A stretch of 13,665 bases of DNA. Source: JBDNDK01 sp046719185. GTDB taxonomy: Bacteria; Armatimonadota; UBA5829. The notes beneath the pieces are model-generated. The model searched no databases and had not been told where the DNA came from. It saw only the letters and a list, made by a program, of their open reading frames with translations. The DNA lies in the NCBI GenBank assembly GCA_046719185.1, contig JBDNDK010000050.1, positions 1-13,665 on the forward strand, written 5' to 3'. Every line of letters starts with the position of its first letter. Within the stretch, counting starts at the first letter, position 1. A program made the position numbers and the translations under genes. Positions 6,670-13,052 of this stretch are shown in pieces.

Positions 6670-7866
6670 ACCAGCAGAGAAAGAGTGTTAAAAGCAATAA
6701 AACATGAGCAGCCTGATAGAGTACCAATAGATTTTGGTGGAATGAGATCAACAACAATAATGGCTGTTGGATACAACAAATTGAAAGAATATCTTGGTAT
6801 TGATACAGGTCAAACTCTTGTATATGACACTATGCAAATGCTTGCTGAAATTGAAAAGCCTATTTTAGATAGGTTTCAAATAGATGTTGTTGATGCTTTA
6901 AACACTTTTGGTAGACATCCAGAAAGATGGTATCCTTGGAAACTACAAGATGGATCACAAGCCTATCTGCCTGTGGGATTTGAACCTCAAGATGATGGAT
7001 ATGGTGGATATCTTATAAAAGATAATGATGGAAATGTTTTAATGGAATCTCCACAAGGATGTTTATATTTTAATCCTGTTTTTCATCCTATGGCACACTT
7101 AACAACAATATCTGAGTTGGAAGATTATAATTTTGGTTTAATATCAAATGAAACATTAGATAGACTGCATGAAACGGCAAAATGGACTTATGAAAATACT
7201 GAATATGCAATAATGGCAGGTTTTGGTGGAAATATTCTTGAGTCTGGTCAGAATTTAAGAGGTTGGGATCAGTTTATGGTTGATATGGCAGGAGATCCGG
7301 AATTTACTCATGTTATGTTGGATAGGCTTGCAGACTCTCACATTGAGAACCTAAAAAGATTTCTTGAAGCTGTTGGTCCTTATGTTCAGCTAATCCAGAT
7401 GGGTGATGATTTAGGTACACAGAGTGCACCTCAGCTATCAGTTAATATGTATAGAGAGTTTATTAAACCAAGACACAAAAGAGTATATGACTACGTGAAA
7501 CAAAATTCAGATATTCATGTCTTTCTGCATAGCTGCGGCTCAATTTATGATTTGATACCAGATTTAATTGATGCTGGTGTTGAAGTACTTAATCCTGTTC
7601 AGACATCTGCTGCAAATATGGATCCAAGAAAATTAAAAGATGAATTTGGTGATAAACTCACATTCTGGGGTGGCGGTTGTGATACACAGACAATACTTCC
7701 AAATGCAAAACCTGAAGAAATAAGAAAACATGTAAAAGAAAGAATGGAAATATTCAAACCCGGTGGTGGATTTATATTCAATCAGGTTCATAATGTGCAG
7801 GCAAATGTTGCACCAGAAAATATAATTGCAATGTTTGATGCGGCATATGAATTTGGATGGTATTAA
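6667..7866 (+). CDS. UROD/MtaA-family zinc methyltransferase (corrinoid-type), probable AUA start
   Basis: 399 aa if begun at ATA 6667, 393 aa from GTG 6685. With ATA read as Met the N-terminus is MTSRERVLKAIKHEQPDRVP, which fits the conserved beginning of this family; GTG would remove TSRER. No ATG, GTG or TTG lies in frame between the stop at 6637 and 6685. The protein belongs to the uroporphyrinogen decarboxylase superfamily but looks like a methyltransferase, not HemE. It has LHSCGS (His and Cys at 282 and 284, counted from GTG) and GGGCDTQ (Cys332), the H-x-C...C zinc set that activates a thiol in MtaA/MtbA/CmuA-type enzymes. Other family features are IQMGDDLGTQ and MYREFIKPRHKRVYDYVK. 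The methyl donor and acceptor cannot be told. No corrinoid protein gene is adjacent. Divergent from ftcD and transcribed alone. Confidence 0.88.
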   Translation: MTSRERVLKAIKHEQPDRVPIDFGGMRSTTIMAVGYNKLKEYLGIDTGQTLVYDTMQMLAEIEKPILDRFQIDVVDALNTFGRHPERWYPWKLQDGSQAYLPVGFEPQDDGYGGYLIKDNDGNVLMESPQGCLYFNPVFHPMAHLTTISELEDYNFGLISNETLDRLHETAKWTYENTEYAIMAGFGGNILESGQNLRGWDQFMVDMAGDPEFTHVMLDRLADSHIENLKRFLEAVGPYVQLIQMGDDLGTQSAPQLSVNMYREFIKPRHKRVYDYVKQNSDIHVFLHSCGSIYDLIPDLIDAGVEVLNPVQTSAANMDPRKLKDEFGDKLTFWGGGCDTQTILPNAKPEEIRKHVKERMEIFKPGGGFIFNQVHNVQANVAPENIIAMFDAAYEFGWY

Positions 7867-7877
7867 ATAGATTTTAG

Positions 7878-7942
7878 GCCATTCTGAACTGCTGCAATAA
7901 ACCTTTTTTGATTGCTGAGAATATTACTGTATTCAGAATGGC
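7878..7942. repeat. 11-bp perfect inverted repeat between convergent genes
   Basis: GCCATTCTGAA at 7878-7888 is exactly complementary to TTCAGAATGGC at 7932-7942, with 43 bases between. The interval contains a further 5-bp pair (GCAAT 7894-7898, ATTGC 7911-7915) around a T6 run. It occupies most of the 89-base gap between the UROD-type gene and the convergent small secreted-protein gene. No T tract follows either outer arm, so it is not a standard intrinsic terminator. It may be a structured 3' UTR element shared by both transcripts, or a small mobile remnant. Confidence 0.6.
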
Positions 7943-7955
7943 AAAATATAATTTC

Positions 7956-8297
7956 CTATTGCGGATAAACAGCTTCAAGTTCGCCTGTTTTATTGCAATA
8001 TGCCTCTATTTTGTATTTATCACCTTTTTTATGATCTGGTAATGAATATTGAACTTTTAATCCGCTGGCTGTTGGCTGACTTGTGAATTTTTGAGATATA
8101 ATCTCTTTACCATTTCTGTAAATTTCTACTTCTTTAATATAATGTTCATTTGGTGATTTCACTTGGTGTGAAATATTGACGGTAATAATTTTTGATTTCT
8201 CATCAAAACCAATTGTAATTTTATCAGGTGCATGAGCAATTGCAGATGTAAGTAAGAAAGCAGAAACAAAAAGAAAACACATAATTTTTAATTTCAT
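7956..8297 (-). CDS. Small secreted protein of superoxide-reductase-like (desulfoferrodoxin Ig) fold
   Basis: 113 aa with signal peptide at residues 1-21 (MCFLFVSAFLLTSAIA, cleavage near AIA/HA). The mature part of about 90 residues follows the beta pattern of class II superoxide reductase domains: APDKITIGF, then KIITVNISHQ, SPNEHYIKEVEIYRNGK, and KIEAYCNKTGELEA. In SOR, iron is held by four His and one Cys. Here His44, His52 (in EHYI) and Cys101 are present, but the CNxHG histidine is Thr104. The KH ligand near the N-terminus is also missing, unless His22 at the cleavage site replaces it. It is therefore probably not an active SOR, and may be a binding or structural relative. GGAGGT (8311-8306) lies 8 bases before the ATG. 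Encoded alone. The fold assignment is from motif similarity only. Confidence 0.75.
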   Translation of the reverse strand: MKLKIMCFLFVSAFLLTSAIAHAPDKITIGFDEKSKIITVNISHQVKSPNEHYIKEVEIYRNGKEIISQKFTSQPTASGLKVQYSLPDHKKGDKYKIEAYCNKTGELEAVYPQ

Positions 8298-8311
8298 ACT
8301 TGAATACCTCC

Positions 8312-8333
8312 AGATATATTCTTTAATATATCT
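8312..8333 (-). promoter_or_regulatory. 9-bp hairpin directly abutting the Shine-Dalgarno of the small secreted-protein gene
   Basis: AGATATATT at 8312-8320 pairs with AATATATCT at 8325-8333 across a 4-base loop. In the minus-strand transcript the hairpin ends at the base before GGAGGT. It could modulate translation or mRNA stability, or, as DNA, serve as an operator. It is all A-T except one pair at the base, so it would be weak. Confidence 0.4.
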
Positions 8334-8378
8334 ACCAATATACCTGCATAATTAAACTACTATAAATCTGCATATTCA

Positions 8379-8408
8379 TTGACTTTATATGGTATATTCT
8401 CATAAAAT
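8379..8408 (+). promoter_or_regulatory. Sigma-70-type promoter for the fused E1 gene
   Basis: TTGACT at 8379-8384 and TAAAAT at 8403-8408 are separated by 18 bases, a near-consensus pair. Transcription would start near 8415, giving a leader of about 90 bases before the ATG at 8505. Confidence 0.6.
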
Positions 8409-8468
8409 GTTTATTGGGATAATAAGTTTACAGATCCTTGATTTATCAAAAAACTATATGAATTTTAA

Positions 8469-8497
8469 GGACTCCTGTCCAAAGATAACAAAAGGAG
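8469..8497 (+). promoter_or_regulatory. Leader with possible anti-Shine-Dalgarno pairing
   Basis: CTCCT at 8472-8476 is complementary to AGGAG at 8493-8497, the ribosome binding site of the E1 gene. A competing mini-hairpin, GGAC 8469-8472 with GTCC 8477-8480, puts TCCT in its loop and shares C8472. This could be a small translational switch, but 4-5 bp pairings arise easily by chance. Confidence 0.2.
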
Positions 8498-8504
8498 CAA
8501 TTTA

Positions 8505-10736
8505 ATGCCAGTAAAACAAGACAAAAAAACCGCTGCAGAAAGTAAGAAAAAAACAAATGCAGCAATAACAGAAACAAAAGAAGAATTGCTTGATTATCTC
8601 AGGCAAATGCATGAAATTAGAAATTTTGAAGACACAGTTTATAGACTCCTAAGAGAAGGCACAATTAAAGGTGCATCACACCTCTCTGCAGGACAAGAAG
8701 CAGTTGCTGTAGGTGCAATATCAGTGCTTGAAGATAGAGATGTTATTGCTAGCACACATAGAGGGCATGGACATTGTGGTGCTATGGGTGTTAAGCATGC
8801 AAAAAATGAAGAAGAAAGACAAGACCATTGGAACAAAATGATGGCTGAGCTGATGGGCAAAGCAACCGGCTATTGCAAAGGCAGAGGCGGTTCTATGCAC
8901 ATTGCTGATGTAGAAAAAGGTAATCTTGGTTCTACAGGAATAGTTGGAGGTAATATTCCAATTGCAACTGGTGCTGCTCTTGCAGAAAAAGTAAAAAATA
9001 CTGGGGCAGTTGTGGTTTGTTTCTTTGGTGATGGTGCTGTAAACACTGGCAGTTTTCATGAATCTTTAAATATGGGAAGTGCATTGTTATGTGGTCTACC
9101 TGTTGTATATGTATGTGAAAATAATCTATATGGAATGAGTGTTCCATTTAATCAAAAATCTATTGAATGTGCTGGTAGAGCTTCTAATATTGAGGATATT
9201 GCTGTTAGAGCTACATCTTATGGTATTCCGGGTGTTATTGTTGATGGAATGGATGTGATAGAAGTAAGAAAAGCAATCAAAGAAGCTGTTGATAGAGCAA
9301 GAAAAGAAGGAACACCCACTCTGGTTGAAGCCAAAACATACAGATGGTATGGACATTCTTCTTCTGATCAAAGAGCATACAGAACAAGAGAAGAAGAAGA
9401 AGAATGGAAACAAAGGGATCCGATAACTGTTTTAAGCAAAAGATTACTAGAATCTAAAATGGCAACTCAAGAAGAACTTGATGAAGTTGCAAAGATGGCA
9501 GATGAAACAATTAAAAAAGCTACTCAGTTTGCAATGGATAGTCCATACCCAGATGTTAGTGAACTTTATAATGATATTTATGTTCCAAAAGATCCTGCTG
9601 AATTGAAAGCAGAAATAGATGCAGAGAAAAAGTACCTTCCAAAGATAAAAGAAATAGAAAAAGCTGTTAGAGCTGCCGCTGGAACCACTCTTCCAAAGCT
9701 TAAGCAAAGTGAAGTAAAGAAACTTGAAGATCAATATGGAATGCCTATAAAAATGTATGTTCAGGCTATTGTTGATGCACATAGAGAAGAGATGGAAAGA
9801 GATCCCAATGTTTTAGTGATGGGTGAAGATGTAGGTCTTTATGGTGGAGCTTATGCAGCAACTAGAGGTCTTTATGAACAATTTGGACAAAGAAGAGTGA
9901 TTGATACCGCTATTAGTGAAGCTGCAATTGTTGGTGCAGCTGGTGGAGCTGCTATGAGAGGAATTAGACCGGTTGCAGAAATTATGTATATTGACTTCCT
10001 CACAATATCATCTGATCAGCTGATTCATAATCTAGCATACAACAGATATATGTTTGGCGGAAAAACAAAGCTTCCTTGTGTGGTAAGAACAGAAGGTGGT
10101 GTTGGTAGAAGTATTGCTGCTCACCACTCTGAAAGCCTTGAAGCTATGTTTATGAATATACCTGGAATTTATATAGTTATGCCGTCAACACCCTATGATG
10201 CTAAAGGTCTATTAAAGGCAGCTATTAGAGATGACAACCCTGTTCTATTTATTGAACATAAGGTTATGTATTCATCAGTGTTTGGACCAGTTCCAGATGA
10301 TGATTATATAATTCCACTTGGTGTGGCAGATATCAAAAATGAAGGTAAAGATGTAACAATTGTTGCATACTGCAGAATGCTCCATTTTGCAATGCATGCA
10401 GCTGAAATATTAGAAAAAGAAGGAATAAGTGTTGAAGTGATAGATCCAAGAACACTTAATCCTCTTGATATAGACACAATTGCTAATTCAGTTAAAAAGA
10501 CTGGCAAGCTTATCACAGTTTCAGAAGGCTACCCAAGATGTGGGGTTGCTGGAGAAATTGTGAGAAGAGTGGTTGAATATCAATTTGAAGATGGCTACTC
10601 AGGATTCGATTATTTGGATTGTCAGCCAATTATGTTAAGCGGCAAAGACTGTCCTATTCCAATGAGTGAACCGCTTGAAGATGCTTGTGTGCCAACTGTT
10701 GAGGATATTGTTAATTCAGTTAAAAGTATGATGTAA
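8505..10736 (+). CDS. Fused alpha-beta E1 of a 2-oxo acid/acetoin dehydrogenase complex (ThDP-dependent)
   Basis: 743 aa; AAAGGAG lies 7 bases before the ATG. Residues 1-27 are a Lys-rich extension. Residues 28-345 are E1 alpha: HRGHGH, GYCKGRGGSMHIAD and the thiamine diphosphate motif GDG (175-177) to NN (206-207), then YGHSSSDQRAYRTREE. Residues 346-412 are a charged, probably helical linker (PKDPAELKAEIDAEKKYLPK). Residues 413-743 are E1 beta: VLVMGEDVGLYGG with Glu441, DTAISEAAIVGAAGGAA, GRSIAAHHSESLEA with His541, and VIDPRTLNPLD. The enzyme decarboxylates pyruvate, a branched-chain 2-oxo acid or acetoin and passes the acyl group to a lipoyl E2; sequence alone does not decide which, though the alpha half resembles AcoA/PdhA. 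A charged insertion near residues 97-112 (KHAKNEEERQDHWNK) precedes the MMAELMGKATG helix. E2 and E3 are not in the window. The gene has its own promoter and a strong terminator. Confidence 0.95.
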   Translation: MPVKQDKKTAAESKKKTNAAITETKEELLDYLRQMHEIRNFEDTVYRLLREGTIKGASHLSAGQEAVAVGAISVLEDRDVIASTHRGHGHCGAMGVKHAKNEEERQDHWNKMMAELMGKATGYCKGRGGSMHIADVEKGNLGSTGIVGGNIPIATGAALAEKVKNTGAVVVCFFGDGAVNTGSFHESLNMGSALLCGLPVVYVCENNLYGMSVPFNQKSIECAGRASNIEDIAVRATSYGIPGVIVDGMDVIEVRKAIKEAVDRARKEGTPTLVEAKTYRWYGHSSSDQRAYRTREEEEEWKQRDPITVLSKRLLESKMATQEELDEVAKMADETIKKATQFAMDSPYPDVSELYNDIYVPKDPAELKAEIDAEKKYLPKIKEIEKAVRAAAGTTLPKLKQSEVKKLEDQYGMPIKMYVQAIVDAHREEMERDPNVLVMGEDVGLYGGAYAATRGLYEQFGQRRVIDTAISEAAIVGAAGGAAMRGIRPVAEIMYIDFLTISSDQLIHNLAYNRYMFGGKTKLPCVVRTEGGVGRSIAAHHSESLEAMFMNIPGIYIVMPSTPYDAKGLLKAAIRDDNPVLFIEHKVMYSSVFGPVPDDDYIIPLGVADIKNEGKDVTIVAYCRMLHFAMHAAEILEKEGISVEVIDPRTLNPLDIDTIANSVKKTGKLITVSEGYPRCGVAGEIVRRVVEYQFEDGYSGFDYLDCQPIMLSGKDCPIPMSEPLEDACVPTVEDIVNSVKSMM

Positions 10737-10755
10737 ATAAGATTAACAACTAACA

Positions 10756-10796
10756 CATAAAAAAGAGCTTCATATTTAATGAAGCTCTTTTTTATG
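10756..10796. terminator. Bidirectional intrinsic terminator
   Basis: Perfect 18-bp stem, 10756-10773 with 10779-10796, around a 5-base loop (ATTTA). The core AGAGCTTCAT is flanked by A6 and T6 runs, so a U tract follows the hairpin in either direction. It lies between the convergent E1 and SpoIIE-phosphatase genes and can end both. Confidence 0.92.
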
Positions 10797-10817
10797 CCAA
10801 AATAATTGACATATTTT

Positions 10818-12938
10818 TTATTTATCTAATGCTTTCACTGCAAGAATTGCTGCATCATCTGATAAATCACCACCAGCATACCTTTGTGCTGATTCAAATA
10901 TACACTGTGCTATGTCTTCACTATCTTTAATTTTACACAGCTTTAATTCCTCAGCAATTCTATCAGATCCCATCATCTCATCACCTTTTCTTGCCTCACT
11001 AATACCATCTGTATAAAGCAGAAGTGTGCTGTTTGGCTCTAAAACAATTTCTTTTTGATTAAAATCTAGATCTAAACCCAATCCAACAATTGGACCAGTG
11101 GAATCAAGCTCAATACTTTGTCCATCCTTGCAATAAATTGGAGGTTCATGACCAGCATTACAATAGATCAATTTTCCTGTGTGAATGTTTAATATACCTA
11201 TGAATAAGGTAATAAATGTTTCATCATCTGTGTTTTTGGTTGTAAGCTTATCAAATCTTTTCATTATGTCTGCAGGACTATATCCATCAGACAAATATGC
11301 TCTTAAAGCATATTTTGCCATAGCCGTATGAACAGCAGCCGGCAAACCTTTACCTGAGACATCACCAATAATGATTGCTATATTATCTTCATCAAGATTA
11401 ACAACATCATAAAAATCACCACCAATTAGTGCCTCATCTGTTGCAGGATTATAAACCTGAGCAATTTCAAATTTGTCTGTGATAATAGTTGAAGCACTCA
11501 TAAAAGATCTCTGCAAAACATCAGCAATCTTGCTTTCTCTTTCATATGAGATAGCATTATGGATTGCAACAGCTGCATGGCTTGCAAAACCTTCTAATAT
11601 TCTGCCATGATCTTGAGAATACTCTATATCTCTCGAAAACAAAGCTATAACACCCAACGGCTCATCTTGAAAACTCATTGGTGCACAAATGATAGATCTG
11701 GCACAATTGCATTTCAAATGCTGTTGCTTTCCCTTAAATATATCATTTACATTTTCCAGAACTTTTATTTCTCTGCTCTCTATTACCTGTTTGCTGTAAT
11801 ACATTGTTACCTCATGAGGTTTGATACAATCATCACAACCTTTTTGTACAGATATTTTTGGTTTGCCAGATTTATCAAGCCACATCACTATCGCACAGTC
11901 TGCAGAAAGCATTTCTTTTGCCAACTCTGCTATTTTATCTAGTGCACCATCAATTTGTATGCTTGATGATAGAGCACTACCTATTGTTGAAAACAATTTT
12001 TCTATTTGTTTGCTTTGTTTTTTTGACTCTATATAACTATTTTCCAATTCAGTATGAGTTATGCTTAATTTTTCATAGGGAGCCCGCACTGCAGCAACAA
12101 ATAATGCATTCATCATCAAAATATAGCTATATGCCTTGAATACATGACCTAATGCATTTATATAATCATAAGGACCAGAATATAAAATGAAACATAATTC
12201 ACCAAATATTGCGAAAAGCATTGCCTTTTTAAACATTTTTACAGTATCCTGCGTCCATACAGCTTTTTCTTTGATGAATAGAAATGCTATAAAATACAAA
12301 AGAATTATAATAATTTCAAGTATTATCTTTGTATTAGTAAGTCCTGCCTTGCTGCTGTCAAACATTGCATTTCCAATATATAAACCATACCTATTTGATA
12401 TGTATATAACAAGCATAATAAAAAATATTGAACCCAACAGAAAATGAGCTGATTTGAACTCTTTCTTTTGGGGATCTGGAGATGCAAATACAGCTGCTAC
12501 AAGACCTAAACCTGCTGTCATTCTAGCAATAATCCAAAAGAAAGCTGCAAGACCTACAGTATTTTCACCAAGAAATGCCGGCATTCCCTTATAGCTCATA
12601 GTATGAATAAAATCAAAAGAACCTGTAAGAAAAAATGTGATGCCAATTATTAGATCTCTTATATTTTTCGTTTGCCTATAACCAAACCAACCAATTGAAA
12701 ACACTGCAAAACTTGCAACAATAGAGACAAACTCCAACACAACATGTATGGTTAAAAAAGGCTTTTCACTAATTTTAGGTAGATTATAATCGGAAAAAAC
12801 AGCAATAATAATTGTAATTATAGAAATTACTGCAATTAGAATATACTGGATTTTTTCATCTATTATATATTTCTTTTGACTTTCATAGGACTTATTTATA
12901 TCTGTCATATAACACCATACATCTTGTTTAATTAACAT
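10818..12938 (-). CDS. MASE3-GAF-SpoIIE (PP2C-type) membrane sensor phosphatase
   Basis: 706 aa from ATG 12938. A second in-frame ATG at 12908 (product MTDINKSYES) has GGTG 4 bases upstream and may be the real start; neither site is strong. Residues 30-285 are a multi-span MASE3 sensor region (FSIGWFGYRQTKNIRDLIIG, TGSFDFIHTMSYKGMP). Residues 287-320 are a short linker helix. Residues 325-465 are a GAF domain and 475-702 a SpoIIE phosphatase with metal-binding Asp motifs GGDFYDV (507-513), GDVSGKGLPAA (525-535), LYTDGISEAR (641-650) and DDAAILA (694-700). Such proteins typically dephosphorylate anti-sigma-factor antagonists in partner-switching pathways; no antagonist or kinase gene is in the window. 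The GAF domain carries Cys368, Cys371, Cys410, Cys412 and Cys418, a possible metal or redox site. Encoded alone after a terminator, with its own extended -10. Confidence 0.93.
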   Translation of the reverse strand: MLIKQDVWCYMTDINKSYESQKKYIIDEKIQYILIAVISIITIIIAVFSDYNLPKISEKPFLTIHVVLEFVSIVASFAVFSIGWFGYRQTKNIRDLIIGITFFLTGSFDFIHTMSYKGMPAFLGENTVGLAAFFWIIARMTAGLGLVAAVFASPDPQKKEFKSAHFLLGSIFFIMLVIYISNRYGLYIGNAMFDSSKAGLTNTKIILEIIIILLYFIAFLFIKEKAVWTQDTVKMFKKAMLFAIFGELCFILYSGPYDYINALGHVFKAYSYILMMNALFVAAVRAPYEKLSITHTELENSYIESKKQSKQIEKLFSTIGSALSSSIQIDGALDKIAELAKEMLSADCAIVMWLDKSGKPKISVQKGCDDCIKPHEVTMYYSKQVIESREIKVLENVNDIFKGKQQHLKCNCARSIICAPMSFQDEPLGVIALFSRDIEYSQDHGRILEGFASHAAVAIHNAISYERESKIADVLQRSFMSASTIITDKFEIAQVYNPATDEALIGGDFYDVVNLDEDNIAIIIGDVSGKGLPAAVHTAMAKYALRAYLSDGYSPADIMKRFDKLTTKNTDDETFITLFIGILNIHTGKLIYCNAGHEPPIYCKDGQSIELDSTGPIVGLGLDLDFNQKEIVLEPNSTLLLYTDGISEARKGDEMMGSDRIAEELKLCKIKDSEDIAQCIFESAQRYAGGDLSDDAAILAVKALDK

Positions 12939-12974
12939 TCAAACTCAATACAATTGAACTTGCTGGTATTCTTA

Positions 12975-12983
12975 ATTATAACA
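12975..12983 (-). promoter_or_regulatory. Extended -10 promoter for the SpoIIE phosphatase
   Basis: Reading the minus strand, TGTTATAAT ends at 12975: a consensus TATAAT with a TG extension. No convincing -35 is seen because the upstream sequence is the corC-like gene's terminator. Transcription would start near 12968, about 30 bases before ATG 12938 or 60 before ATG 12908. Confidence 0.5.
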
Positions 12984-12995
12984 CAAGACATAAAC

Positions 12996-13035
12996 AAAAA
13001 GGTCAAGGAAGAGTTGAAAGCTTCCTGACCTTTTT
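12996..13035 (-). terminator. Intrinsic terminator of the CorC-like gene
   Basis: AAAAAGGTCAAGGAAG (12996-13011) and CTTCCTGACCTTTTT (13021-13035) form a 15-bp stem with one bulged A and a 9-base loop. On the minus strand it ends in T5 and lies 18 bases beyond the stop of the CorC-like gene. The A/T flanks would allow some activity on the other strand too. Confidence 0.88.
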
Positions 13036-13052
13036 ATAATAAATTATTTTAT

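Noticed and set aside
6685..7866. Annotation of the UROD-family protein as uroporphyrinogen decarboxylase HemE
   Set aside because: It carries the H-x-C...C zinc set and the N-terminus of the methyltransferase branch, and no haem genes are nearby.
8639..9782. Several open frames of 70-112 codons on the minus strand inside the fused E1 gene
   Set aside because: They lie opposite a clearly coding gene, lack ribosome binding sites, and read as low-complexity Phe/Ser/His-rich sequence.
11607..12447. Plus-strand open frames inside the MASE3-GAF-SpoIIE gene
   Set aside because: Antisense shadows of strong coding sequence with no domain character.
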